64,000 nucleotides of DNA from Beduini massiliensis (GTDB taxonomy: Bacteria; Bacillota_I; Bacilli_A; Erysipelotrichales; Coprobacillaceae), in assembly GCF_000829905.1 (NCBI RefSeq), contig NZ_CDPP01000004.1, forward strand, positions 210,001 through 274,000. Reading direction: 5' to 3'. The translations under genes were made by a program, and so were the position numbers. The stretch's first letter is position 1, and the number at the start of each line of letters is the position of its first letter. The notes below the pieces were generated by a model. That model did no database searches. It saw only the letters and a list, made by a program, of their open reading frames with translations, and was not told the origin of the DNA. Positions 33,230 through 41,880 of the stretch are shown one piece after another.

Positions 33230-35983
33230 TTATCCATTGACAACTTCAAAGCAGCGTTCGCATAATTCTTCATCATGCATTTCATCTTCATCAAATACTG
33301 CCCAACAACGTGCACAAGTATGCCCATTGAATTTTTCTACTTTGATATAACTTGTATCAAATTCTTCTAATCCTTCTGTTTCCTCTGTCAATTCACATTT
33401 TGATACGATAAACATCAGTTTTAACGTCTCTTTTAACTTTTCCACATCGGCAAACTCTTTCTTTAATGAAAGGGTTACTTTTGCTTCCAGTGATTTTCCG
33501 ATCACTTTCTCATTACGTTTTACTTCCAATGCTTTCAACACATCTTTTCTTACTTCCATGAATTGACTCATCAAATGATTGGCTTCTTCCAAATGCGGTA
33601 AAGCAAGAACTTCCGGCATTTTTTCCATACAGATGGACACTGCCTTTTCTTCACCGAAATCAAAATAGTCATGTAATTCTTCAGTAGTGAATACTAAGAT
33701 CGGTGCATATAAGCGAGTCAATGCTTTTAGATTGTAGTAAAGAACAGTCTGTACCTGACGACGACGCTTATTCTCTTCTTTTTCAATGTATAAGATATCT
33801 TTTGTGAAATCGCCATAGAAAGCACTTAACACATTGATCATGTAGTTTGACATCAACTGATTCACTTCTGAAAAATCATAGCGGTCATAAGCATCGATAG
33901 CTTGGGTGATGACTCCATTTAATTGTCCCAATACATATTCATCGACTAATTCAAGTTCATCCAAGCTGACTAAGTCTTTGACTTTAAAACCATTTAAGTT
34001 TCCTAATAAGAAACGCAGTGTATTTCTGATCTTACGATATCCTTCGGCAATCTGCTTCATGATGTCATCACTGATACGCACATCGGCCTGATATGCCACT
34101 GAGGTTGCCCACAAACGAACAACATCTGCTCCATATTGGTTCACTAATTTGATTGGATCGACTACATTCCCTAATGATTTAGACATTTTATTGCCTTTTC
34201 CATCCAATACGAATCCATGAGATAGGACAGATTTATAAGGAGCTTTTCCATAAACCGCAGTTCCGATAATCAGTGAAGAGTTAAACCAACCACGATATTG
34301 ATCGCTTCCTTCAAAATAAAGTTCCATCGGATAGTAGCCTAATCTTTCTTTCATACATCCGGTATGACTTGATCCAGAATCAAACCAAACATCCATAATG
34401 TCTGTTTCCTTTTTAAAGATTCCATTTGGTGAATGTTCATTCGTATATCCTTCAGGCAATAAGAACGATTCCTCTTTTTCAAACCAGATATTTGATCCAT
34501 ACTCTCTAAATAAATTTGAAATATGTTTGAAGACAGCTTCATCCATGACCGGCGTTCCATCTTCACAATAGAAGATTGGGATTGGGACACCCCAAGAACG
34601 CTGACGTGAAATACACCAGTCTCCACGATCTTTAATCATATTATAGATACGAACATGTCCCCATGGATTTAACCATTTTGTATGATCGATTTCTTCCAGC
34701 AATTTATCTCTGATCTTATCGATTGAACAGAACCATTGTGCTGTTGCTCTGAAGATTACCGGTTTTTTAGTACGCCAGTCATGAGGATAAGAGTGGGTAA
34801 TGAATTCCAAATGTAATAAATGTCCTAATTCTTCCAGTTTCTTTCCGACTGTTTTATTTGCCGCATCGACATGCTGACCGGCTAAAAATTCCCCGGCTTC
34901 TTCCATCATTTTTCCTTTGTCATCTACCGGACATAATACTGGCAAATGATAGAGATTTCCGACATTAAAGTCATCTACCCCATGTCCTGGAGCGGTATGA
35001 ACACACCCTGTCCCCGCTTCATCTGTAACATGGTCCCCTAAAATTACTAAAGTTTCTCTTTCATAATAAGGATCGATATCTTTAAATGGATGCGCACAGG
35101 TAATGTTTTCAAGTTCCTGTCCTTTGAATGTTTTTAAAATTTCATGTTTTTCCAGACCAAACTTAGCACAAAGTTCTTCTGCTTTGCTTTCCAGCATGAT
35201 TAACTTTCCTTTTTCGGTATCCACTACAGCATAGACTAAATCAGCATTCAAGCAGATTCCTGTATTGGCAGGGATTGTCCAAGGGGTCGTTGTCCAGATG
35301 ACGAACTTTTCATCACCATCTAAAACGCCTTTTCCGTCTAATACATCAAAAGTCACAAAGATTGTAGGTGATTTAACATCATAATATTCGATTTCTGCTT
35401 CAGCTAAAGCAGATTCAGAAGAATATGACCAATATACCGGCTTCTTTCCTTTGTAGATCAATCCATCCATCGCCATCTTAGCAAATACTTCGATTTGATT
35501 GGCTTCATAACTTTTGTGCAGTGTTAAATAAGGGTGGTCATAATCTGCCATTGTTCCCATACGTACTAACTGTTCTTTTTGTTTGTTGACTTGTTCTAAA
35601 GCGTATTCTTCGCATTTCTTGCGGAATTCGCTGACACTCATCGTCTTACGGTTCACTCCTAATTTTTGGATTGCACTCTCGATTGGTAATCCATGAGTAT
35701 CCCATCCCGGAATATAAGGAACATAATATCCTTCCATCTGTTTGGTTCTGACGATAACATCTTTGATGACTTTATTAAGCATATGTCCCATATGCATGTT
35801 TCCGTTTGCATAGGGAGGTCCGTCATGAAAAGCAAAAGGCTTGTTTTCTTTGGTCGCTTCGTCCACTAAGTGATACAATCCCATTTCTTTCCATCTTTCA
35901 ACAAATTTAGGTTCTTTCTTATTTAAGTTCCCACGCATTTCAAAATCTGTTTTCGGCATCAGTAATGTGTCTTTATAATTCAT
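33230..35983 (-). CDS. ileS: Isoleucyl-tRNA synthetase
   Basis: A 917-residue class I synthetase of usual bacterial length. HIGH-type motif reads HMGH (ANGNMHMGHMLNKV), the second signature is KMSKS (GNKMSKSLGN), the editing domain is present (TTTPWTIPANTGI), and the zinc finger at the C-terminus has two CxxC pairs (CARC and CERC). It charges tRNA-Ile. A T-box leader with an ATC specifier lies directly upstream, and TTAGGAGGG precedes the start. The neighbourhood divIVA-ileS-lspA-rluD is as in Bacillus. Confidence 0.98.
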   Translation of the reverse strand: MNYKDTLLMPKTDFEMRGNLNKKEPKFVERWKEMGLYHLVDEATKENKPFAFHDGPPYANGNMHMGHMLNKVIKDVIVRTKQMEGYYVPYIPGWDTHGLPIESAIQKLGVNRKTMSVSEFRKKCEEYALEQVNKQKEQLVRMGTMADYDHPYLTLHKSYEANQIEVFAKMAMDGLIYKGKKPVYWSYSSESALAEAEIEYYDVKSPTIFVTFDVLDGKGVLDGDEKFVIWTTTPWTIPANTGICLNADLVYAVVDTEKGKLIMLESKAEELCAKFGLEKHEILKTFKGQELENITCAHPFKDIDPYYERETLVILGDHVTDEAGTGCVHTAPGHGVDDFNVGNLYHLPVLCPVDDKGKMMEEAGEFLAGQHVDAANKTVGKKLEELGHLLHLEFITHSYPHDWRTKKPVIFRATAQWFCSIDKIRDKLLEEIDHTKWLNPWGHVRIYNMIKDRGDWCISRQRSWGVPIPIFYCEDGTPVMDEAVFKHISNLFREYGSNIWFEKEESFLLPEGYTNEHSPNGIFKKETDIMDVWFDSGSSHTGCMKERLGYYPMELYFEGSDQYRGWFNSSLIIGTAVYGKAPYKSVLSHGFVLDGKGNKMSKSLGNVVDPIKLVNQYGADVVRLWATSVAYQADVRISDDIMKQIAEGYRKIRNTLRFLLGNLNGFKVKDLVSLDELELVDEYVLGQLNGVITQAIDAYDRYDFSEVNQLMSNYMINVLSAFYGDFTKDILYIEKEENKRRRQVQTVLYYNLKALTRLYAPILVFTTEELHDYFDFGEEKAVSICMEKMPEVLALPHLEEANHLMSQFMEVRKDVLKALEVKRNEKVIGKSLEAKVTLSLKKEFADVEKLKETLKLMFIVSKCELTEETEGLEEFDTSYIKVEKFNGHTCARCWAVFDEDEMHDEELCERCFEVVNG

Positions 35984-36000
35984 CTTTTTTCCCTCCTAAT

Positions 36001-36212
36001 AAAAAAAGACATCCTATCAAAGGACGTCATCTATAACGCGGTACCACCTTCGTTCATGCTTACGCATGCCCTTAACATCTTAACGCGATGAACGGCTAAC
36101 CTTACTTATGATTCAGGCAGCAACTCCAGAGTGATCCTGCAAAGCGCCATTATCAGTTTCCACCCACCACTGACTCTCTTAAATGGTTTTACTTCTGCAC
36201 TGTCTCTTTCTT
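36001..36212 (-). promoter_or_regulatory. T-box riboswitch upstream of ileS, specifier ATC (Ile)
   Basis: The minus strand carries the conserved T-box GGTGGTACCGCG (36048-36037), preceded by an antiterminator region, then a terminator hairpin GACGTCCT / AGGATGTC (36030-36003) followed by TTTTTTT. Upstream, the stem I region has AGAGAGTCAGTGG, and an ATC codon (36135-36133) directly before ACTCT fits the specifier. Uncharged tRNA-Ile would favour antitermination and ileS expression. Confidence 0.9.
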
Positions 36213-36218
36213 TGTTGT

Positions 36219-36656
36219 TTATTCTTCACTGCTTTGGTTTTCCGATTCTTTGATCAAGTAGAAAATCTCTGACTGATCGATCGTATCCAATAGATCTTTT
36301 GACATCTTTTCGACATTCGCACGAAAAGCAATCGCTTGATCCTTGTAGCCTTCTACTTCACTGTTCAGGGTACGAACATAATCCAATGACTCTTTCAAAA
36401 TCATATTGGCATTTCGTTTTGCCTTTTCGATCAAATCGCTTGCTTCTTTCAAAGCCAGACGAGCAATTTCTTCATTGGTTTTTTCTGTGATATTGACACG
36501 ATGAGAAAGCAGCTCGTTTTGTTTTACAAGTGTTTCTTTTGCTTGTTTAAGTGTTTCGATTTCACTGTCTTTAAGCTGTATGATCTCATCATTCTTTTTT
36601 ACATATTCATCGACCATATGCTTATTATAGCCTCGAAACTGTTTCTTAAACTCCAT
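36219..36656 (-). CDS. divIVA: DivIVA-family cell division protein
   Basis: A 145-residue protein with the DivIVA N-terminal membrane-curvature domain (MEFKKQFRGYNKHMVDEYVK) and a long coiled coil (about residues 25-135). It marks poles and septa and places division or sporulation proteins. The start is uncertain: ATG at 36656 is best spaced from AAGGGG, while ATG at 36665 (MSDME) is three codons earlier and almost touches that site. The gene follows ylmH by a few bases, as in the ylm cluster. Confidence 0.88.
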   Translation of the reverse strand: MEFKKQFRGYNKHMVDEYVKKNDEIIQLKDSEIETLKQAKETLVKQNELLSHRVNITEKTNEEIARLALKEASDLIEKAKRNANMILKESLDYVRTLNSEVEGYKDQAIAFRANVEKMSKDLLDTIDQSEIFYLIKESENQSSEE

Positions 36657-36669
36657 ATCACTCATCCCC

Positions 36670-37434
36670 TTACTTATAAAAATATCCTTCAACGACATGA
36701 TTTCCCTGCTTTGTTAAACGCATCGAATCGACTAATTTAACACGTCCATGGCGCTTAAAAGATATGACATCATTATTATTACACAAAAAATTGTTTTCGA
36801 CAACCTCTTTATGATTAACTTTTACAAAACCAGCCTGAATATACCGATTTACTTCATTTCTTGATAAACGATAAAAGGTCGCTAACAATACATCTAAACG
36901 AAACGAACGGACAAAGAATGTTTTGATTTGATAGTCAACCTGACTGGTAATCGTTTGGTCGGTTTCCTTTAAACGCACCTTTGCTCGCCCGGCACTTTTA
37001 AAGTCCATCTCCAATAACTGTGATACCTGTTTGTCACAAGCAAAATAGATGCCCTCATGTATCACAATATCGCCAAACAATTCCCTTTTTACCCCTAATG
37101 CCATCAGTGCGCCTAAAATATCACTGTGTTTTAATGTTTCAAACTTGCTTGGATAAAGCACTTCAAACACCGTGATTTCAAAATCCTCCGGGTTCAAAGA
37201 AAAGTAACTAGGAGCAATCAGACAGCGCTGCATTTCCGCATTTTCAATTCCACCGTAAAATTCTGCTTTTAAATCTTGATATCTGCCAATCAGAGCTTTG
37301 ATAATAGATTGATGATAGGGGCTAAGAAACCCTGAAAGATAAAAGGTTTGCTGAACACTGACATGATCCATGATCGACAGCATTCTTTTAACAAATTCTT
37401 CTTCCCCTTTAAAATGAATGATAATATTGTCCAT
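36670..37434 (-). CDS. ylmH: YlmH-like S4-domain RNA-binding protein
   Basis: A 254-residue protein. The C-terminal S4 domain reads RLDVLLATFYRLSRNEVNRYI, then AGFVKVNHKEV and NNNDVISFKRHGR. The preceding domain matches the YlmH family of cell division-linked proteins; recent work in Bacillus links YlmH to ribosome rescue. The ribosome site is weak. It is separated from sepF by a small terminator hairpin, so expression may be uncoupled from the sepF side. Confidence 0.88.
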   Translation of the reverse strand: MDNIIIHFKGEEEFVKRMLSIMDHVSVQQTFYLSGFLSPYHQSIIKALIGRYQDLKAEFYGGIENAEMQRCLIAPSYFSLNPEDFEITVFEVLYPSKFETLKHSDILGALMALGVKRELFGDIVIHEGIYFACDKQVSQLLEMDFKSAGRAKVRLKETDQTITSQVDYQIKTFFVRSFRLDVLLATFYRLSRNEVNRYIQAGFVKVNHKEVVENNFLCNNNDVISFKRHGRVKLVDSMRLTKQGNHVVEGYFYK

Positions 37435-37445
37435 AACTACAATAA

Positions 37446-37466
37446 AAAGAAGCTAAACGCTTCTTA
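37446..37466 (-). terminator. Hairpin terminator or attenuator between sepF and ylmH
   Basis: AAGAAGC-GTTTA-GCTTCTT with TTTTATTG after it on the minus strand, just after the sepF stop codon. Confidence 0.6.
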
Positions 37467-37468
37467 TA

Positions 37469-37900
37469 TTATCCTTCCATGACGTCATCACTGTCATCCA
37501 TCGTGATGCTTCCGTCTACGGCAATATTACGAGGTGTACACAAGAAAATCTTAGGCCCGATCTGTTGTATATCCCCATCAATCGCAAAAATAACGCCACT
37601 CAAGAAATCAACAACACGCTTTGATTGTTCTTTTTGTAAACGATGTAAATTTACGACCGCTGCTTTCTTTTGTTTTAAAAAAGTTGCTATGTCCTGTGTT
37701 TCACTATATGCTCTAGGTTCAAAAAGTACTAATTGACTATCTTTACTCACGCCAAATTTTTTCACTGCATCCGTAGTGCGTGCTGAGTGAGGCTTTTCAA
37801 ACATACTTGTTTTTGGGTCAACATCTACTTCTTCAACGTAGGGTTCTTCGTATTCGTCATCTTCTTCTGGCGCAAAAATCCAGTCTTTTAATTTGCCCAT
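37469..37900 (-). CDS. sepF: Cell division protein SepF
   Basis: A 143-residue SepF. The N-terminal amphipathic membrane-binding helix (MGKLKDWIFAPEEDDEYEEP) is followed by an acidic linker and the core domain with LFEPRAYSETQDIATFLKQ, VVNLHRL and RVVDFLSG, the usual glycine-helix interface. SepF forms rings that align FtsZ polymers at the septum. It starts after AGGAGG. It lies in the expected ylm gene order between ylmC and ylmH; ylmD/ylmE and ylmG are missing from this region. Confidence 0.93.
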   Translation of the reverse strand: MGKLKDWIFAPEEDDEYEEPYVEEVDVDPKTSMFEKPHSARTTDAVKKFGVSKDSQLVLFEPRAYSETQDIATFLKQKKAAVVNLHRLQKEQSKRVVDFLSGVIFAIDGDIQQIGPKIFLCTPRNIAVDGSITMDDSDDVMEG

Positions 37901-37961
37901 AATACTTCCTCCTATAAAATCATTTATAGTATAGCATATTTTAAAATAAATACCAAGAAAG

Positions 37962-38201
37962 TCAGCAAAAAATATTGACTAATATCACATCTTTTCCGAT
38001 CGAAACAATGTTTTCAATCGGTATCACAATGACGTTAGGCTCTCTTAGAAACTTAAGGTAATTGATGATCGATCTTTGTTCGACAATGATCGCACAAATC
38101 TTCGCTAACTGAGGATCAATATCCACATCGCAGACATAACCGATGCGGCATCCGTTTTCTACATTAATGACATCTTTGCATTGTAATTCTAACAGTCTCA
38201 T
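37962..38201 (-). CDS. ylmC: YlmC/YmxH family PRC-barrel sporulation-linked protein
   Basis: A 79-residue single PRC-barrel domain protein, starting MRLLELQCKDVINVENGCRI, with IGYVCDVDIDPQLAKI, and ending in IGKDVILVNI. The YlmC/YmxH family is common in spore formers; its function is not settled. The gene follows sigG by 23 bases with a GGGGGGAT ribosome site, as ylmC follows sigG in Bacillus. Confidence 0.85.
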   Translation of the reverse strand: MRLLELQCKDVINVENGCRIGYVCDVDIDPQLAKICAIIVEQRSIINYLKFLREPNVIVIPIENIVSIGKDVILVNIFC

Positions 38202-38224
38202 GCTATCCCCCCACTATTAATATA

Positions 38225-39004
38225 TTAGGACATGAGCTCTTTTAATCTAAAAATCACATTTTTTTCTAATCTTGATACTTGAGCCTGAGAAACTTTCAGA
38301 CTTTCAGCGATCTCATTTTGAGTTTTATCTAAGAAATAACGTTCATTAATGATCCAGCGTTCTTTATCATCTAATTTTTTTATGGCGTCTTTTAATGCCA
38401 TTTTATTGAGGACATCTCCCATATCTTTGGTTTTATCGAACAGCTGATCGATTAAATTCAGATTATCGTTTTCCATTCCTTTTGGCTGTTCAAAAATGGA
38501 CTGCACACACTGCAAAGAAGACATCGCTTCATTAATTTCTTTTTCACTAAGCCCAGTTAAAGCCATCAGTTCTTCATTGTTTGGCTCTTTTGCATAGGCA
38601 TTTATGTACTCCTCTTTTTTATTCATGATCAAATAGGCATGATCACGAATCGTACGAGAAATCTTAATTGGTGAAAAATCACGTAAATAACGTTTAATTT
38701 CGCCTATAATTAAAGGGACTGCATAGGTTGAAAACTGAACATCTAATTCCAAGTTAAAGTTATCAATAGCTTTAATCAAACCTACTACCCCAATTTGAAA
38801 CAAATCATCCATGTTATCGGTTCTTCGTGAGTAACGCGATACCATTGAAAGAACTAATTTTAAGTTCCCTAAAATCATCTCATCACGTAAATGAAGATCG
38901 TTTGTATCACGATATCGTCTTAATAAATCTTTCATCTCTGCATTCTTTAATACCGTTAAATGGCTTGTATCAATGCCTGAAATGTCTACTTTATATTTCG
39001 ACAT
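38225..39004 (-). CDS. sigG: RNA polymerase sigma-G (forespore)
   Basis: A 259-residue sigma factor of the sigma-F/G type: region 2 (LVLSMVSRYSRRTDNMDDLFQIGVVGLIKAI), region 3 and region 4 HTH (TQNEIAESLKVSQAQVSRLE). It starts with a short N-terminal MSKYKVDISGID..., which matches sigma-G better than sigma-F, and the position directly after sigE is the sigG position in Bacillus. Sigma-G drives late forespore genes. AAGGAGG precedes the start. A terminator separates it from sigE, so it has its own promoter, presumably read by sigma-F or sigma-G; I could not identify it. Confidence 0.94.
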   Translation of the reverse strand: MSKYKVDISGIDTSHLTVLKNAEMKDLLRRYRDTNDLHLRDEMILGNLKLVLSMVSRYSRRTDNMDDLFQIGVVGLIKAIDNFNLELDVQFSTYAVPLIIGEIKRYLRDFSPIKISRTIRDHAYLIMNKKEEYINAYAKEPNNEELMALTGLSEKEINEAMSSLQCVQSIFEQPKGMENDNLNLIDQLFDKTKDMGDVLNKMALKDAIKKLDDKERWIINERYFLDKTQNEIAESLKVSQAQVSRLEKNVIFRLKELMS

Positions 39005-39067
39005 TCTTTTGCCTCCTTTTGTCTATATGGATAGTTTTAACGGTTTTCTTGTCTTTATACCTAAAGA

Positions 39068-39091
39068 AAAAAAGTAGATAAATATCTACTT
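39068..39091 (-). terminator. Intrinsic terminator after sigE
   Basis: AAGTAGAT / ATCTACTT stem around ATTT, followed by TTTTTCTTT on the minus strand. Confidence 0.65.
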
Positions 39092-39785
39092 AAACTTGAG
39101 TTTTATTCAATTTATTTCTTAATTTTTTTATTACTTTCTTTTCTAAGCGTGAAATATAGGACTGAGAAATTCCAAGTAAATCGGCAACATCTTTTTGCGT
39201 TAATTCATTTTGTCCGGTCAGTCCATAACGCATCAGCAATATCTTGCGTTCACGGTCATTTAATTCATCGATTGCCTCATATAGCTGTTCACGCTGTTCA
39301 TTGCCTTCGATTTCTTTATTGACGATATCTACATCGGTTCCAACGATATCCGATAATAGTAACTCATTCCCATCATAGTCTACATTTAATGGCTCGTCCA
39401 AGGAAATCTCTAAGCGAATGCGATTATTTTTGCGCAGGAACATCAGAATTTCGTTTTCAATACATCGTGTTGCATAGGTCGCTAATTTTATATTCTTATC
39501 CATCTTAAAGGTATTTACCGCTTTAATCAGTCCAATTGTGCCGATGCTGATCAAATCTTCGATTCCACCATTATTGGCATTATCATATTTTTTGGCGACA
39601 TACACGACTAAGCGCAGATTATGTTCAATCAACTGATCGCGTGCAGATAATGAGCCTTGCGATAATTCAATTAATGCCTGCATCTCTTCTTCCGCATTCA
39701 GCGGAGAAGGCAAGATATCATTACGTCCAATATAAAAGACACTATTGGCATCAAACAAACTTAATAAAAAATGTAAAAACTGCAT
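39090..39785 (-). CDS. sigE: RNA polymerase sigma-E precursor (mother cell)
   Basis: A 231-residue pro-sigma-E. An N-terminal pro-sequence ([20 protein letters not shown], about 20-25 residues, hydrophobic) precedes the sigma core. Region 2 reads [19 protein letters not shown] and [15 protein letters not shown]; region 4 has [20 protein letters not shown]. SpoIIGA removes the pro-sequence after septation. Start 39785 follows AGGGGTGAG; an upstream extension overlaps spoIIGA. The gene is four bases after spoIIGA, as in the Bacillus spoIIG operon. Confidence 0.96.
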   Translation of the reverse strand: MQFLHFLLSLFDANSVFYIGRNDILPSPLNAEEEMQALIELSQGSLSARDQLIEHNLRLVVYVAKKYDNANNGGIEDLISIGTIGLIKAVNTFKMDKNIKLATYATRCIENEILMFLRKNNRIRLEISLDEPLNVDYDGNELLLSDIVGTDVDIVNKEIEGNEQREQLYEAIDELNDRERKILLMRYGLTGQNELTQKDVADLLGISQSYISRLEKKVIKKLRNKLNKTQV

Positions 39786-39789
39786 ATCC

Positions 39790-40530
39790 TCACCCCTTAT
39801 ATAGTAAAGCCACATTCAGTAAACAGTCACCATCAATACTCATCTCATTGACAATGCCCAAATAACTTTCGACATACCGTTCTTTTCCAATTTGTATATT
39901 ACGCAGATAAACGATATGGATATCACTATGCCCATTAACAGTTTGGATATCAATCGTTTCATAACGGTCTTCTTTTAAGAGCCCTTCTTTGATAAAGATG
40001 ATCGGTATGCCCTGATAAGTCGCTTTATTTCCAGTATCCAGATAGCCTTTTAACTGGTAATCTTCTCCACGATAAGTAAACTGTACCGGATAATAAAGCT
40101 GCTTTAAGGCAAGATTTCTTTTTAAAAAGAAGGCATGTGCCAAATAACACACTACGACTAATAATAAGAAAGCCATCGTGATCAATAGGTTCTCAAAACG
40201 ATAGATCACAAATATTCCATGCAAAAACGTAGAATATGTATTGATCTTTAATAATACAAAAACAAAAAAATGATATGAAATCATATAAGAACAATAAAAA
40301 AGGAAGCTTTCTTTTTTATAGAATAAGAGATGGATCAAAAAGATTATGAAATACATCATCAAACTAGGCAATTTAATATAAAGATTAAAGGAAATTAAAG
40401 AAATTAGAATCAAATAAACGATGATTTCTTTTTTTATCAGTAATTTATTGACAAAAATCAAAGCTGACAAGAAACATATTCCATGCAGTAAGATTTGTTG
40501 TAGAATAATACTTTCGATATAGACTTCCAT
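39790..40530 (-). CDS. spoIIGA: SpoIIGA, pro-sigma-E processing peptidase
   Basis: A 246-residue protein: five predicted transmembrane helices in the first 130 residues, then a cytoplasmic aspartic-protease-like domain with the catalytic LDTGN motif ([12 protein letters not shown]). It processes pro-sigma-E in the mother cell after a signal from SpoIIR. It is somewhat shorter than the Bacillus protein (about 309 residues), mostly in the C-terminal part. GGGAGGTGG precedes the start. It lies directly after ftsZ in Bacillus; here a MazG-like gene and proC separate them. Confidence 0.9.
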   Translation of the reverse strand: MEVYIESIILQQILLHGICFLSALIFVNKLLIKKEIIVYLILISLISFNLYIKLPSLMMYFIIFLIHLLFYKKESFLFYCSYMISYHFFVFVLLKINTYSTFLHGIFVIYRFENLLITMAFLLLVVVCYLAHAFFLKRNLALKQLYYPVQFTYRGEDYQLKGYLDTGNKATYQGIPIIFIKEGLLKEDRYETIDIQTVNGHSDIHIVYLRNIQIGKERYVESYLGIVNEMSIDGDCLLNVALLYKG

Positions 40531-40573
40531 CGATCCACCTCCCTTACATCATAGTCTTTTATCCACGCAAAAC

Positions 40574-40602
40574 TTGTCGATTAGTCAAGACTGTACTATA
40601 AT
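40574..40602 (+). promoter_or_regulatory. Promoter of the MazG-like gene overlapping a Spo0A-box-like site
   Basis: TTGTCG (40574-40579) and TATAAT (40597-40602) are 17 bases apart. The -35 overlaps TTGTCGAT, one base off the core Spo0A box TGTCGAA. The same intergenic region holds the start of spoIIGA on the other strand, a known Spo0A target in Bacillus. Confidence 0.5.
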
Positions 40603-40624
40603 TATTCAAAAGGGAGATGAAACC

Positions 40625-40990
40625 ATGGATTTAAAAATATCGGAAATGATGGCAATGCAAGAAGAACTCTATCAAGCAAATAAAGAAGATTGGTCTCCGA
40701 TTATTCCATCAGTAGGAAAAAGTAAGCTGTTATGGATGATTGAAGAAGTAGGAGAAGTGATCTCGATCATCAAAAAGAAATCAGAAGATGACATCATGAA
40801 TAATCCTACCGTAAGGGAAGCTTTTGTAGAGGAAATGGCAGATGTTTTGATGTATTATCAAGATGTTTTACGCTGTTATCAAGTCAGCAGTGAAGAAATT
40901 TCAAATGCTTATATGAAAAAACATCGGCACAATCTTGAACGCCATTTTAAACAGGAGCATGCCGCTTATTTAAAAAAAGAAAACAAATAA
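40625..40990 (+). CDS. MazG-like nucleotide pyrophosphohydrolase
   Basis: A 121-residue protein with the MazG helical core: LLWMIEEVGEVISIIKKKSEDD and FVEEMADVLMYYQDVL supply the E-x-x-E and E-x-x-D metal motifs. It probably hydrolyses an NTP or dNTP, substrate unknown. Start 40625 follows AGGGAGAT; 17 upstream in-frame codons cover the promoter and were dropped. It is the only plus-strand gene between comEB and the right-hand end of the dcw cluster, divergent from spoIIGA. Confidence 0.8.
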   Translation: MDLKISEMMAMQEELYQANKEDWSPIIPSVGKSKLLWMIEEVGEVISIIKKKSEDDIMNNPTVREAFVEEMADVLMYYQDVLRCYQVSSEEISNAYMKKHRHNLERHFKQEHAAYLKKENK

Positions 40991-41051
40991 AAAGACAAAC
41001 GGGGTTTTAAAGTCCCCATTTGTCTGTGAACGAATGAAAGCCATGGCTTTC
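40991..41051. terminator. Bidirectional double-hairpin terminator between MazG-like gene and proC
   Basis: The first hairpin (AGACAAACGGGG / CCCCATTTGTCT) is followed on the minus strand by TTTTTATTTG. The second, GAAAGCCATGGCTTTC, is followed on the plus strand by TTTTATTTTTTT. Together they end both convergent genes. Confidence 0.75.
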
Positions 41052-41053
41052 TT

Positions 41054-41830
41054 TTATTTTTTTAATGATTCACTGATAGCATGAATAACGGTTGAACGGA
41101 AATTTCCATCTTCTAACGCATTAACACCTAAGATCGTTGATCCTCCCGGTGAGCAGACTTGATCTTTTAAGATCCCCGGATGAAGTTTTGTTTTTAACTG
41201 CATTTTCCCGGCTCCGACAACACTCTGACTGGCTAACTTATAAGCGAGGTCACGTGGCAGTCCGTGTTTGACTCCGCCATCCGCCATGGCTTCAATAAGC
41301 ATATATATATAAGCCGGACTGCATCCGCTCATGGCTCCGCCTGCTCCCATTAGATGACTCGGTAATGTTTCTACTTCCCCGATACTTTCAAACAACCCTT
41401 TAGCAAATTTGAATTCATCTTCACTCAGAGAATGGCTTGCTTCTAAAAGCGACATCCCTTCACCAACCAAACAAGGTGTATTGGGCATAATAAATAAATG
41501 ACGTGTTGTTTCATCTAATAAGGTATTGTAACGTTCAAAATCATAGCCTAAAGCAATAGACAATAAAGCTTTATGCTTTAAACGTTCTCTTTGTGCCAAG
41601 ATCATGTCATCAATCCCATTAGGCTTAATGGCAACCATCACCATTTCACATCGATCAATTAATTCCTCGATGGTTGTACAAGGAATAGTCTTTGAATCCA
41701 TCGCAAAAGTGTTTACTTTGTCTTGGTCAATATCATAGATACACACTTCTTCCGGTTTTAAATAATGATGTTTCAGGGCTCCCATTAAGATTGCTGATCC
41801 CATATTTCCAATTCCGATAAATCCTAACAT
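41054..41830 (-). CDS. proC: Pyrroline-5-carboxylate reductase
   Basis: A 258-residue enzyme for the last step of proline synthesis. Rossmann motif GFIGIGNMGSAI, then KPNGIDD (usual KP), IMPNTPCLVGEGMS and a C-terminal dimerisation region ending SPGGSTILGVNALEDGNFR. Start 41830 has the best spacing to GGAG; an ATG two codons earlier is too close. It lies just after ftsZ, separated by a terminator, and has no proline gene neighbours. Its insertion splits ftsZ from spoIIGA. Confidence 0.94.
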   Translation of the reverse strand: MLGFIGIGNMGSAILMGALKHHYLKPEEVCIYDIDQDKVNTFAMDSKTIPCTTIEELIDRCEMVMVAIKPNGIDDMILAQRERLKHKALLSIALGYDFERYNTLLDETTRHLFIMPNTPCLVGEGMSLLEASHSLSEDEFKFAKGLFESIGEVETLPSHLMGAGGAMSGCSPAYIYMLIEAMADGGVKHGLPRDLAYKLASQSVVGAGKMQLKTKLHPGILKDQVCSPGGSTILGVNALEDGNFRSTVIHAISESLKK

Positions 41831-41847
41831 CTTCATTCTCCTCTCTG

Positions 41848-41875
41848 ATAAAAAAAGACACCTGACGTGTCTTTT
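41848..41875 (-). terminator. Intrinsic terminator after ftsZ
   Basis: AAAAGACAC-GTCAG-GTGTCTTTT with a further T-run, located between ftsZ and proC; the proC ribosome site follows at once. Confidence 0.75.
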
Positions 41876-41880
41876 CAATA

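Noticed and set aside
33135-33350. A plus-strand reading frame of 71 codons at the end of ileS
   Set aside because: It overlaps the ileS 3' end and its terminator in antisense, with no ribosome site.
34351-34626. A minus-strand reading frame of 91 codons inside ileS
   Set aside because: It is a shifted frame of ileS, and the ileS frame is intact with all motifs.
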